A model generated the notes under the pieces. It searched no databases and was not told where the DNA came from. It saw only the letters and a program-made list of their open reading frames with translations. From Oryzisolibacter sp. LB2S (GTDB taxonomy: Bacteria; Pseudomonadota; Gammaproteobacteria; Burkholderiales; Burkholderiaceae_C), in the NCBI RefSeq assembly GCF_040732315.1, contig NZ_CP160388.1, positions 2,136,494 to 2,200,493 on the forward strand: a DNA stretch of 64,000 nucleotides, in the 5' to 3' direction. Shown one piece after another: positions 26,037 through 34,280 of this stretch. Made by a program: the position numbers and the translations under genes. The first letter of the stretch is position 1, and every line of letters starts with the position of its first letter.

Positions 26037-26492
26037 TCATGGCCGCTCTCCCTGCAAGCTATGGCGTGTCCGGGCGTGCGAAGCACGCGGACATGCCTGC
26101 ATCGGCGCGGGCCTCGCACCCGACGCGGCACGGCGGCGAAGCTGCTGCGTGCCGCGCAACCCCCACGTGCAGACTGGCTTTCGACGCGGCCCGGTGCCGC
26201 GTCCTTTTGTCTTGCCTTCCGCCTTTGCCCCTCGCTGGCGCTCCGGGCAGCGGCGGCCCGGTGGCGCTGCTGCGTGAGCAGCCAGCACCCCGGCGAACAC
26301 GGCGATGGCCGTAGGCCAGCCGCGTTCGAGGCAAGACGCCTGCACGTTGGACGGCTGCGCCGGAGGCAGCGCGAAGTGCGGTGCGAATGCACCCGCACTG
26401 CACGCGCGACGACACGGCCCAAACCACAGAGTCCGCCAGCAGAACGACACGCCCGATAGCACGATGATGCGCAGCGAATCGGCGGCGATCAT
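26037..26492 (-). CDS. arginine-rich protein between traF and rlxS, unknown
   Basis: A 151-residue frame whose ATG overlaps the traF stop (26489-26492) and whose TGA overlaps the rlxS start (26037-26040). This double four-base coupling argues that it is real even though I do not recognise it. The first 20 residues are hydrophobic (SLRIIVLSGVSFCWRTLWF); the rest is very basic. Near its 5' end it contains a near-perfect copy of the repA iteron (26448-26466). It could instead be non-coding DNA between two transfer genes. Confidence 0.5.
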   Translation of the reverse strand: MIAADSLRIIVLSGVSFCWRTLWFGPCRRACSAGAFAPHFALPPAQPSNVQASCLERGWPTAIAVFAGVLAAHAAAPPGRRCPERQRGAKAEGKTKGRGTGPRRKPVCTWGLRGTQQLRRRAASGARPAPMQACPRASHARTRHSLQGERP

Positions 26493-27052
26493 GGGCGTGA
26501 CTCCAGCCAGACCGGGCGCGCAACGCCGATCACGGCGGCTGCGCTGACCGGCCCGAAATACCGGCTGTCGAACGAAGCCGGATTGGTCACACTGAGCAGG
26601 AACAGTTCGTCGGGTTCGAGGCGCTGGCACTGCTGCCAGGACGGCAGCGGCCGACCCCAGCGGTCGGTGGGCAGCACGGTGGCCGAAGGCACACCGTCGA
26701 TGCGGACGACGCGACCCATGATGCACACCTCCTGCGACGCGACGGCGCCCACGCGCTTGAGCAGCGGCACGCGTGTCGGCAGGTAGCCGCGCTGCGCAGC
26801 GAGCGCGGCAGCCTCTGCGGGCAGCGACACCAGCACGATGCTGCCCACGGACAAGGGACGTGGCAGCGAGCCGGCGCCGTGGCTCAGCGGATCGACGCGA
26901 TACCAGCCGACCGCCACGCTGTCGGACGGGTTGTAGATCAGGCGCGGCAGCGGCTGCACGAAGGACGCCCAGGCCAGCGCAGCGAGGCCGCAGGCGGACA
27001 GGCCTGCCAGTACGAGGCGAGCGCGCACGCGGGAGCGAGGATGGGCCGTCAT
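26489..27052 (-). CDS. traF: conjugal transfer peptidase TraF (S26 family)
   Basis: A 187-residue protein with an N-terminal membrane segment (LVLAGLSACGLAALAWASF). The serine box is NPSDSVAVGWYRVDP, the lysine box LLKRVGAVASQ, and the C-terminal GR-type motif RYFGPV. These are features of signal-peptidase-like TraF, which matures and cyclises pilin at the inner membrane in IncP and Tn4371-type transfer systems. It overlaps its neighbours on both sides by four bases, forming a parA-to-rlxS operon. Confidence 0.9.
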   Translation of the reverse strand: MTAHPRSRVRARLVLAGLSACGLAALAWASFVQPLPRLIYNPSDSVAVGWYRVDPLSHGAGSLPRPLSVGSIVLVSLPAEAAALAAQRGYLPTRVPLLKRVGAVASQEVCIMGRVVRIDGVPSATVLPTDRWGRPLPSWQQCQRLEPDELFLLSVTNPASFDSRYFGPVSAAAVIGVARPVWLESRP

Positions 27053-27594
27053 GGCAGCGCCCTCCCGGCCAGCCAGGCGGCGTGCCGCTCAGCGCTGTAT
27101 TCGGGCAGCGCCAAGTGCGCCGCAAGCCGGTTGGCGAGCGTGCGCCAGTACGCAGGCGAAGCGGCGGACGGCGTGATACCCAGCGCCTCGATGGCGTCGA
27201 TGCGCTCCAGCACCGCACGCACCTGGTTCTCGCCCTCGGCGTGCAAGAACAGGCGTGCGCCCGGCTGCACGCCGGGAATGCGCTGCGCCGCATCGAGCGG
27301 CGTGCAAGCCTGCATCACCATGAGCTGCCAGCGCACGGTGCCGTAGTCGTTGGCCTGCCAGCGGACACGGCACAGAACCGCGTTCGGCAGGAATACGGCG
27401 CAGCGCCGCCAGCGGTCGAGCCGGATGATGCGCGCAGGCTCGCCGAAGCGCAGATAGAGCTTGAAGCGTGGCTCGATGTAGGCCAGCGCCACGCGCGTCA
27501 GCAGTGCGCTGGCAGGCTGGCCAGCGAGCGCGGCCGGTGATGGTTGCAGCGCAGCCGTGGCCGCGACAGCGGCAGGCGAAGCGAATGCGGTCAT
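27049..27594 (-). CDS. DUF2840 family ICE protein
   Basis: A 181-residue protein from the ATG at 27594. The conserved block TRVALAYIEPRFKLYLRFGEPARIIRLDRWRR is typical of DUF2840 proteins that accompany parA and traF in Tn4371-like elements. No enzymatic motif is visible and no function is established. It is translationally coupled to the ribbon-helix-helix gene upstream and to traF downstream by ATGA overlaps. Confidence 0.85.
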   Translation of the reverse strand: MTAFASPAAVAATAALQPSPAALAGQPASALLTRVALAYIEPRFKLYLRFGEPARIIRLDRWRRCAVFLPNAVLCRVRWQANDYGTVRWQLMVMQACTPLDAAQRIPGVQPGARLFLHAEGENQVRAVLERIDAIEALGITPSAASPAYWRTLANRLAAHLALPEYSAERHAAWLAGRALP

Positions 27595-27875
27595 GGCGTG
27601 CTCTCCCTGCGGTGTTCTGGAAACTCGCGCTCCAGCAGGCCGCGCAGCAGATCGGCCACGGTCACGCCTTGCGTGAAGGCCGATACCTTGATGCGCGCGC
27701 GCATCGCGGGCGTGATGTCGAGCGTGAGGCGAGCCGTGTAGAGGTCGCCCTTGCCCAGCGCATCGGCGTCGCCCTGACGAATCCACGCCTCGGCATGCGG
27801 ATTCACAGGCGGACGCGTGCCGATGCCGACGCGCTTTGCCGTGCGTTTGCTGTTCGGCAGCGGTTTCTCGGTCAT
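27591..27875 (-). CDS. ribbon-helix-helix DNA-binding protein, ParB-like partner of ParA
   Basis: A 94-residue protein with a basic N-terminus and a C-terminal segment YTARLTLDITPAMRARIKVSAFTQGVTVADLLRGLLEREF, the pattern of a ribbon-helix-helix dimer (strand plus two helices). Small proteins of this kind encoded directly after a ParA are usually the centromere-binding partner or the operon repressor. It overlaps parA and the DUF2840 gene by four bases each. Confidence 0.78.
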   Translation of the reverse strand: MTEKPLPNSKRTAKRVGIGTRPPVNPHAEAWIRQGDADALGKGDLYTARLTLDITPAMRARIKVSAFTQGVTVADLLRGLLEREFPEHRRESTP

Positions 27876-28510
27876 GTCGGCCACCGCAGCAGTTCGTCCA
27901 CCAGGGCGGTGATTTCGCGGGCGGCAGCGCTGTCCGGCGCCGTCTCGCGTGCAAGCCGCCCAGCGGCCACGCTGTCGGCGAACACGATGCGCTGATGCAC
28001 TTCCGCGCGCAGCGCAGGGAGCGGCTGTTCTGCGAGCGCCTGGCGCGCTTCGCGCCCGATCACCGTGGTACTGACGCGCCGATTGATGACGAAGGCCGCG
28101 CGCAGCGCAGGCCGGAACACCTGCGCTTCGCGGATCAGCGCCACCATCTCGGCACTGGCCCACAGGTCGTAGGGGCTGGGCTGCACAGGGATCAGCACGT
28201 GCTCGGCCGCCAGCAGCGCGGAGCGCGCCAAGGCGGCGATGCGTGGTGGCCCGTCAATGACGACGTGATCGGCCCGCCTGGCGAGTTCTGGCGCCTCTTG
28301 GTGCAGCGTTTCGCGTGCGAGGCCCACGGCACTGAACAGCCGTGGCAAGCCTTGCTGGCTTCTGCGCTGTGTCCAGTCCAGCGATGAACCCTGCGGGTCG
28401 GCATCCAGCAGGACGACGTGCTGGCCGCGCATCGCCAGCTCGCCGGCGATGTGGGTGGCGAGCGTGGTTTTGCCCACGCCGCCTTTCTGGTTGAGCAGAG
28501 CGACGATCAT
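27872..28510 (-). CDS. parA: ParA family partition ATPase
   Basis: A 212-residue ParA/MinD-type ATPase beginning [17 protein letters not shown], with the deviant Walker A at residues 9-16, VVLLDADPQGSS and HVVIDGPP as Walker A' and B, and VINRR. It has no N-terminal helix-turn-helix, so it is a class Ib type. It likely stabilises the excised ICE with the small partner protein downstream. The start at 28510 places Walker A at the expected position. Confidence 0.92.
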   Translation of the reverse strand: MIVALLNQKGGVGKTTLATHIAGELAMRGQHVVLLDADPQGSSLDWTQRRSQQGLPRLFSAVGLARETLHQEAPELARRADHVVIDGPPRIAALARSALLAAEHVLIPVQPSPYDLWASAEMVALIREAQVFRPALRAAFVINRRVSTTVIGREARQALAEQPLPALRAEVHQRIVFADSVAAGRLARETAPDSAAAREITALVDELLRWPT

Positions 28511-28675
28511 GGCGCGGCCCTCCGCGTTGGAAAGCCGGGCTTTTGCTCCTGCGCTTGCGGCCGCGTGGCGGTTGTCCACCGCAGCGGCGCTTTCCTACTA
28601 AAAGTTAGAGAAATTGAGTTAGGGAAGTTAGAGGGCGCGCAAACCCAATGCTGGCGCGGGTTTGCGGACGATCGG

Positions 28676-28740
28676 CACGCCTGATAGCACGATAGTTCCA
28701 CGCCTGATAGCACGATACCCCGCACGCCTAATAGCACGAC
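28676..28740. repeat. three iterons upstream (3' side) of repA
   Basis: Three direct copies of CACGCCTGATAGCACGATA begin at 28676, 28699 and 28723 (the third with two changes). They lie in the 253-bp gap between repA and parA, next to an AT-richer stretch (actaaaagttagagaaattg at about 28597). They look like RepA-binding sites of the element's replication origin. A fourth copy with two differences is at 26448-26466. Confidence 0.72.
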
Positions 28741-28763
28741 GCCATTCACAGGCTCTCCCGGAG

Positions 28764-29615
28764 TTATCCCCGTGCCGTCTGCGGCACGGGCCGGAACGTC
28801 AGTAGCTCCATGCCGTTGTCCGGCATCCGCTCGATGCCCAGGACGTAGCCGGGCAGCGACTGCCGCGCGACCAGCGCGCGTAGGTCGCAGGCGAAGTCGT
28901 AAGGCTTCGCGGTACTGCCCGATTTCTGGTGCAGGTAGCGAAAATCGAACTGCCAACCGTATGCCTGCTTGCCACCGTGCTTGCGCACTAGGCGGTACAG
29001 CCACCGCTCGATGCCGCCCGTCAGCCGGAAATACGCCGGGTCGATGGTCAGCACCAGGGCGGCGTCGAGCACGCCGGCATAGAACCAGTCCGGCAGGATC
29101 AATTCGATGCCCAGCGGCGTGCCGCTGGCATCGGCCAGCTCCTTCCACTCGTTGATCCACGAGAAGCGGTGCAGGCGCCGTCCGGTCGTCTCGCGAATCG
29201 ACGTAGCCACGGTGGTCGATTGCAGACGATCCAGCGCCGCCTTGAGCCGCTGGTAGTCGCGCAGCGACTTGCCGCGCCCGATGAAGCGCAGGATCTCGTA
29301 GGGCGTCGCGCGCATCAGCCGCGACGGCCGCAGGCCTGCGTCCTTGGCTTCCATGATCTGGCTCGCGGCCCAGATCAGGATGTCGGCGTCCCAAATGGTG
29401 GCGATGCCATGCTCGGCCGTACCTTCCACGCGGATCATCACGTTGCCCGCACGGAAGTTGATGGGCTTGACCCGCTTGGACTTGCCGAGTGAGAAGAACG
29501 GATAGGCCATCAAGTCCTGGCTGTCGCGCGGTGCCATGTCGCCGGGCAAAGCGCGGAACAGGTCGAGCTGTTCGCGCTCCTGCGACGGTTTGGACACGGC
29601 GAAGGCCCCCCGCAC
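28764..29615 (-). CDS. repA: replication initiator RepA
   Basis: A 283-residue protein of the plasmid replication initiator A family, with MAYPFFSLGKSKRVKPINF, ATIWDADILIWAASQI and PYEILRFIGRGKSLRDYQRLK in the N-terminal winged-helix part and a second domain with YRLVRKHGGKQ. Tn4371-type ICEs carry this gene with parA and may replicate by it after excision. The first Met is at 29615; Met codons further in (such as MAPRD) are possible starts. Confidence 0.9.
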   Translation of the reverse strand: MRGAFAVSKPSQEREQLDLFRALPGDMAPRDSQDLMAYPFFSLGKSKRVKPINFRAGNVMIRVEGTAEHGIATIWDADILIWAASQIMEAKDAGLRPSRLMRATPYEILRFIGRGKSLRDYQRLKAALDRLQSTTVATSIRETTGRRLHRFSWINEWKELADASGTPLGIELILPDWFYAGVLDAALVLTIDPAYFRLTGGIERWLYRLVRKHGGKQAYGWQFDFRYLHQKSGSTAKPYDFACDLRALVARQSLPGYVLGIERMPDNGMELLTFRPVPQTARG

Positions 29616-29623
29616 GCCGCCGA

Positions 29624-29905
29624 TCAGCGCGCACGGCTGTCGGCCGAGTGGTACTCGGCGTATTCGGGATCGGAGGTCGTCTCGAAGCTGCGGTCGGCGG
29701 CCCAGGTATCGAGATCGGCCACGGCGTACATCACGCGACGGCCGAACTTGCGAAAACGCGGGCCGCCGCCGATCACGCGCTGCTTTTCCAGCGTACGCGG
29801 CGACAGGCGCAGGTATTCGGCAGCTTCGTCGTTGGTGAGATAGCGTTGGGGCTGCGCGGCAGCGGTCGAGACAGTGGCGGCAGGCCGCAAGGGAGCGGGA
29901 CGCAT
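29624..29905 (-). CDS. AlpA/excisionase-like helix-turn-helix protein
   Basis: A 93-residue protein with the MerR-like helix-turn-helix YLTNDEAAEYLRLSPRTLEKQRVIGGGPRFRKFGRRVMY. The start at 29905 has GAGG eight bases upstream. Such proteins act as excisionase or as activator of ICE genes. It is 8 bp upstream of repA on the same strand and may regulate it. Confidence 0.87.
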   Translation of the reverse strand: MRPAPLRPAATVSTAAAQPQRYLTNDEAAEYLRLSPRTLEKQRVIGGGPRFRKFGRRVMYAVADLDTWAADRSFETTSDPEYAEYHSADSRAR

Positions 29906-29988
29906 GGCGAAAACCTCCATCGGTTGCAGGGCTCCGGCCACACAGCGCAACCGGATGGAGGCAGTCTCAGAAAACGCGGCTGTCCTGC

Positions 29989-30751
29989 TCAGGGTCGTTT
30001 TGCACCCTCATCAAAACGACCCTTCTCAAACGGAGGCAGTTGTGCTAGGCGGTGATAGCCGCCGCGCATCAGCGCATCGCCGCGCCGCACCAGGCGGCGC
30101 ACCTTGGAGCGCAGGCCGCCGTCGCTGTACCAATCGGCCACGGCGTCGGCGCCGAATAAGCCTTCGCCAACCTCGCGCAAGGACGCGCCCGCCAGGGTCG
30201 CGTCGAGCGCCTGCAAGGTGTGCAGTTCCAGCAGTGCGGCGGGGGGGCGGCCTGGGCCGGGCCATTGGCGCGGGCGTGTCGGGCGCATGCGTGGCGCCAC
30301 GACCGCGATAGGCATAGGCCACGGCCATGCCGTCTTCCAGGCCAGGCGCCAACGAGAAGCGCAGGAAATGGCCGGGGGTGCGCGCGATCAGCGCCAGCCT
30401 CTTACCGTCGTGGAGCAGTTGCTTGTGGCCGGGGATGCGCCAGAGGGCGAACCGCTCGACATCCATGGGCGGATCGGCATCCGGGTAGAGCTGCACCACG
30501 GCATCGTGGCCGGGCAGCCAGGCCGGTTGCGCGTCGCGCGCATCCAGTGCCGGGTCTTCCAGCAGGCGCAAGCCCCAGCGCTGCGCCGCCTGCTGTGCCG
30601 CCCGCGGCCGGCGACGATGGCGCAGCCAGTCGAGCCGGTAGTCGGGATGCCTGCGCAGGTACTCCCAAGCGAGCGCGAGCGCATCCAGCCAAAGGACATA
30701 CAAGTACGCAGCGGTCGGATACCAATGCGCGACGTGGTGAGGATCGACCAT
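29989..30751 (-). pseudogene. DUF2285 regulator with frameshift
   Basis: The N-terminal frame (from 30751: HHVAHWYPTAAYLYVLW, WEYLRRHPDYRLDWL) is the usual DUF6499-like start of DUF2285 proteins and stays in family through GMAVAYAYRGRG. The expected C-terminal domain (LLELHTLQALDATLAGAS, GLRSKVRRLVRRGDALMRGGY) is in another minus frame ending at 29989. The frames join near a run of seven G at 30241-30247, so a single-base change there splits the gene. Sequencing error, phase variation or real decay cannot be told apart. Confidence 0.78.
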
Positions 30752-31337
30752 GACGCCTCCTCCTGCGAACAGGAATCGCCGCCACGGCGGGGACTACGCG
30801 CTACATCGCCATCGTCGAAACGTCATGGGTTGAGAAGGTAGATGGTCTGTCCGATTGGCTCCGATGCGTTGCGTTTGCCGCGGCGACAGTGTCCCGACCA
30901 TGGGACGCCGTACAGACCAAGCTATCGCAGCCCGCGCTGGGCATCATGGCTATTTGGATCAGACTGGAGCGGCTCTGCCGCAAGAATCCCGATTGAGACC
31001 CGCCCGGCATGACACCAGACTGGAAAAGCCACAGTAGGCCGTATTCAGTCCGGGATGGCTCCATCACGCTCGGCCAGCCGGGTGTATTCCGACAGCGTGC
31101 GCGTGGGGCGGAAGTAGCGGTCACGCATCACAGGCTGCTGGCGCGGCCCGACGATGCCGGCCAGATCGGACAGCTTGACGGTGCCTTGCGCCGGCATCCC
31201 GATGTGATTCCGTGGCTGCGCGCCTTTGTCGAGATCTGTGAATGTGGATTTCTGTAGAAGCGCAAAAGAGTGAGACTGCACCGAATGAGTTAAAGATAAC
31301 GTGGTTTTAATTGTGCTGCGACTCGACGCTTCTGTCT
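30752..31337. other. 586-bp stretch with no confident gene
   Basis: Only short frames are present. The best is minus 31045-31197 (50 residues, MPAQGTVKLSDL...YFRPTRTLSEYTRL), which I do not recognise; it could extend to a GTG at 31281. The last 60 bases before 31338 are AT-rich and hold the promoter region of the plus-strand Xre gene. Confidence 0.4.
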
Positions 31338-31628
31338 ATGCAGAAGCGATCCGTCCAGCGCGGCCGACCGACTGGCTCCACCACCTATGACGCCGAGTTG
31401 GCTCACGCCTTCGGCGCGGCGGTGCGTGCGCTGCGGATGGAGCGCGGAATTGCGCAGGAATCACTGGCGCACCAGGCCAGCATCGAGCGTTCGCACATGG
31501 GCAAGATCGAGCGCGGTGAGCATATGCCTACGCTCGCGATCATCTTCAAGATCGCCGGTGCGCTCGAATGCAGCACAGCGGTGCTGATGAGCCAGACCGA
31601 AGGCCAACTCGCAGGGGGCCGCTCGTAG
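31338..31628 (+). CDS. Xre-family helix-turn-helix regulator
   Basis: A 96-residue protein from ATG 31338. Residues 25-85 hold the HTH_3 fold: AVRALRMERGIAQESLAHQ, ERSHMGKIERGEHMPTL and IFKIAGALE. It is one of few plus-strand genes in the ICE backbone. A basic N-terminus (MQKRSVQRGRPTG) may contact DNA. It probably controls ICE genes; target unknown. Confidence 0.88.
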   Translation: MQKRSVQRGRPTGSTTYDAELAHAFGAAVRALRMERGIAQESLAHQASIERSHMGKIERGEHMPTLAIIFKIAGALECSTAVLMSQTEGQLAGGRS

Positions 31629-31631
31629 TCG

Positions 31632-31860
31632 CTGGCTTGGCCGATCCGGCGCACGCCGGTTCGGCAGTATCGAGGGGCGCCAAGCGTTGCGCGGCGGGGA
31701 TAGCCGCAAGGCTTTCCCCTGGAGGCAAGCGAAGCGCGCAGCGCCGCAGGCGCGAAGGCGTGAGGGATTGAAGCCGAATGGCCGTGACGGCGTAGCCGGC
31801 ACGGGACGCAGCCCGAAAGCCCGACGGTGCAAAGCACCGGCACGCCATGCTGTCCGTGCA
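31632..31860 (-). repeat. GC-rich dispersed repeat, copy A (leader-like)
   Basis: This fills most of the 353-bp gap before DUF736. About 220 bp is closely similar to 32858-33075 (for example aggcaagcgaagcgcgcag, ggattgaagccgaatggc and ggcgcagcccgaaagcccg) and less so to 39208-39345, 39750-40045 and 45980-46277. It is rich in stem-forming complements. No gene. Confidence 0.7.
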
Positions 31861-31945
31861 ACCACAGTTTCAACACGGGAAGCAGGCCGACACGGGCCAC
31901 GCTCCAGCGACGGTATTGCCTTCATGCCCTGCTGCGAAAGCTGCA

Positions 31946-31975
31946 CAGCGCCCCGCCACAACGGACGGGGCGCTG
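31946..31975 (-). terminator. hairpin after DUF736 gene
   Basis: CAGCGCCCCG (31946-31955) pairs with CGGGGCGCTG (31966-31975) across a 10-base loop, just beyond the DUF736 stop. A T-run is weak. Confidence 0.5.
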
Positions 31976-31981
31976 CGGCGA

Positions 31982-32296
31982 TTACGCCGCCTGGGGCTTG
32001 CTACGCGACCAGATCAGGTCGTGCGTGCCGTTCTCGCCTTCGATCAGGCGGGCATAGACCGTTGCTGCGAAGGAAGGATCGTCGAGAGTCACCGACAGAT
32101 ATTCCCGCCCGGCCTCGCTGGTCTTCTTCCACGCCGCGCCGATATCGTGGCTGGTGGCCTGGAGACGGAAGTCCGGGGCTTTATCGTTGTCCCCCTTGTC
32201 GTTGGGAGTCAGCTTGACCTTGACGTTGAGCGTCAGGGTGCGAAGCGTGCCGGTGTAGCCGTCTTTGTCTGCGGTGAAGGTGCCGATGTTGGCCAT
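31982..32296 (-). CDS. DUF736 family protein
   Basis: A 104-residue protein starting [21 protein letters not shown] and ending with [26 protein letters not shown], the hallmark of DUF736. These short proteins are common in ICEs and plasmids of proteobacteria. Their beta-rich sequence suggests a small barrel, and no activity is proven. The ATG at 32296 has GGAGAAA upstream. A long GC-rich leader lies 5' of it. Confidence 0.9.
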   Translation of the reverse strand: MANIGTFTADKDGYTGTLRTLTLNVKVKLTPNDKGDNDKAPDFRLQATSHDIGAAWKKTSEAGREYLSVTLDDPSFAATVYARLIEGENGTHDLIWSRSKPQAA

Positions 32297-32857
32297 GATG
32301 TTTTCTCCGTTCGGTTGAACAAGGTTCGCGCCCATCGCGTCCTTGTTGTGATCCGGCCGGCGGGGGACGGGCTGGCTGCACCGCTTGCGGTCGCAACGCA
32401 GTGGAGAACCGGAAGGCGAAAAGAATTTGCTGCGCGAGGAAGCCGCGCAGCGGCGGGGAAATTGTTTTCGCTGGACGGTTGCAGCCATGAAGCCCGAGGC
32501 GCAGCCGCGCCACCGCCAGGATTCACAACAACACAAGGACGCCTTGGGCCGAACCGCTCCGAAAGGAGATGGGACCGACTCGGCATCCCCGCACGAAGGC
32601 TTCTCCGGTGCGCTTCTTGACGCGGACCAGGTCAGCCACCCGACGACAGGCGAGAAAACCCCTGCCGCACCTTGCGGCGCCGGTCTTGAGGCGCGATGTG
32701 GAAGCTCCATAGCGATGCCGGGCGGGTTGTCCGTGAACCGTCCTGCGTGACGCGATGGACAGGAACCGCCAGCGTTGAGGACGGCACGCATCTGCACAAC
32801 CTGCCGCAGCCAGCTCCAGCGTGTTCGCCAGCATCCCGCCCATTGCGGCGGGGCGCA
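32297..32857. other. 561-bp non-coding stretch upstream of DUF736
   Basis: I see no supported gene here. It separates DUF736 from repeat copy B and may be the long 5' leader of the DUF736 transcript, which is read leftward. Confidence 0.4.
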
Positions 32858-33075
32858 GGCCGGGCCGATCCGGCGCAGCCGGGTCGGCGGCATCGAGGGG
32901 CGCCAAGCATCGCGCGGCGGGGATAGCCCGCAGGGCTTTCCCCTGGAGGCAAGCGAAGCGCGCAGCGCCGCAGGCGCAAAGGCGTGAGGGATTGAAGCCG
33001 AATGGCCGTGACAGCAAAGGCGGCACGGGGCGCAGCCCGAAAGCCCGGCGGCGCAGTGCGCCGACACGCTCACAT
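32858..33075 (-). repeat. GC-rich dispersed repeat, copy B (leader-like)
   Basis: Closely similar to copy A over about 215 bp. In minus-strand sense it reads ACGCCTTTGCGCCTGCGG then GCGCGCTTCGCTTGCC, a core also found 5' of the DUF932, DUF2958 and radC genes. Its sense orientation faces DUF736. Confidence 0.68.
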
Positions 33076-33087
33076 CAGTGAAAACGT

Positions 33088-33167
33088 GCAGCGAACCGAG
33101 TGCCCAGAAGTTCGCTGCATAGGTGCATCGTTGTATCCTTGATGCAAATTTTGTTGCATCAAGATAC
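33088..33167. promoter_or_regulatory. two large palindromes upstream of NdpA-RelA/SpoT module
   Basis: GCAGCGAAC (33088-33096) and GTTCGCTGC (33110-33118) form one inverted repeat. GTATCCTTGATGCAA (33133-33147) and TTGCATCAAGATAC (33154-33167) form a second, 16 bp before ATG 33183. They could be operators or, for the second, a leader hairpin covering translation start. Confidence 0.6.
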
Positions 33168-33182
33168 TTTCAGCCAAATCTC

Positions 33183-34280
33183 ATGTCCTTTGAAAATCTC
33201 TCGATTGGCCGTCTGATCATCCACGAAGTCTTTGCACGAGGCGCGGACAGGGCCTTGGTTCAGCCGACTTACGGGAACCAGCTCTTGGTGCTCCCTCAAG
33301 ACGCGAGGGATGCCTTGCAAGCCCGCATCACGAATGCTCTCGGGAAATCATCTCACGGCGTCGAAATGACGATCCGAGAGACCGGGGCTGACAGCACTTG
33401 GCACAAAGCCAAGGAAATCATCCAGGCGCAGGGCAACGATGTCCAATTCGTAAATCTCTCCCAAAACATTGCCAGCAAGCTGGCGGTTGCCCAGACCAAT
33501 CGCACCATTCCTGGCGGTATCGTGGTGGTCATCGAAGGCACTTGCGGCAACCCCGCCAAGTCCTTCATGTGCGTCATCAAAGCCGAGCCTCATGGGGGCT
33601 TCACCAAGCGACAAGCGGGCGGGCATTTGACCTTGGAGTACATCAAGGAACTCATTCTCACGCCTCAGGCTAAGCTCTACAAGATCGGAGCCTTCCTGCG
33701 ACAAGACCCTGCGGCAGCTACGGCCCAAGAGCCCACCAATGGCTGGAGGGCCTTTTTGTTTGACGATCTGATTACTCAGGGCAACAAGCTTTCTGCAGCA
33801 CAGTATTTTTACGAGTCCTTTTTGGGGCTGGCATTCCCATCCAATAGTGCATTTCAGACCAAACAATTCCATGCACTGACCAAAGATTTCATCCGCAATG
33901 CCAATGTCGATTCGGAAAAGAAAATCGACCTCTTAAATGCTCTAACCACCTATTTGAAGGCGGATCAGGCTACCACGATTCAGGTGGATGTGTTCTCCCA
34001 AAATTATCTGGGGGACGCGGCTCTGCAAGACGCATACACGGCCTACATGGGGCAAAAGAATTTCCCCAATACAGCCATCCACAAGGATCTCTCCGAAGTT
34101 CAAAGCCAATTGCGGCTGCGAAAACTCACCTTCGGGCATGACATCAAGCTCACGGCCCCTGCGGATCAGTTTGAGAACTACGTGCGAATCGAGTCCATCG
34201 ACGGCGATGCCGATGAGCACGGCAACGTGCCCAAGTGGACCAAGATCACGGTGCGCGACCACATCCGAGACCAAGAGTGA
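33183..34280 (+). CDS. nucleoid-associated protein, NdpA/37K-like
   Basis: A 365-residue protein starting MSFENLSIGRLIIHEVFAR at ATG 33183; an upstream in-frame start would lie inside the palindromes. The N-terminal IGRLIIHEVF and the middle segment FTKRQAGGHLTLEYIKELILTPQAKLYKIGAF fit the NA37/NdpA (YejK) nucleoid-associated family. It is more AT-rich than the ICE backbone, indicating recent gain. Its stop overlaps the GTG start of the RelA/SpoT-domain gene (34277-34280), so the proteins are made together. Role in this pair is unknown. Confidence 0.78.
   Translation: MSFENLSIGRLIIHEVFARGADRALVQPTYGNQLLVLPQDARDALQARITNALGKSSHGVEMTIRETGADSTWHKAKEIIQAQGNDVQFVNLSQNIASKLAVAQTNRTIPGGIVVVIEGTCGNPAKSFMCVIKAEPHGGFTKRQAGGHLTLEYIKELILTPQAKLYKIGAFLRQDPAAATAQEPTNGWRAFLFDDLITQGNKLSAAQYFYESFLGLAFPSNSAFQTKQFHALTKDFIRNANVDSEKKIDLLNALTTYLKADQATTIQVDVFSQNYLGDAALQDAYTAYMGQKNFPNTAIHKDLSEVQSQLRLRKLTFGHDIKLTAPADQFENYVRIESIDGDADEHGNVPKWTKITVRDHIRDQE

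Larger units (their letters stand above)
22194..26040 (-). pseudogene. rlxS: ICE relaxase RlxS (VirD2-like, DUF3363), broken by two insertion sequences
   Basis: Read on the minus strand, the gene starts at 26040 (MTDRRDDDFR). It carries the HUH relaxase domain (VAVEHWNTDNPHTHLIVRG) and runs to the IS481-type element at 24920. It resumes at 23893 and runs to the IS5-type element at 23434, then resumes at 22609 and ends at TGA 22194-22196. Removing each element and one copy of its target duplication restores an open frame (RDRGYLV-IDGVDG and GGGL-GLGGLGFG). RlxS-type enzymes nick oriT and lead transfer of Tn4371-family ICEs. The intact N-terminal HUH piece (24921-26040) might still be made, but the C-terminal DUF3363 region is separated. 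Confidence 0.88.

Noticed and set aside
30026..30240. The arginine-rich continuation of the DUF2285 N-terminal frame as its true C-terminus
   Set aside because: The other frame gives the expected DUF2285 C-terminal sequence, so the Arg-rich part is out-of-frame reading after a shift.
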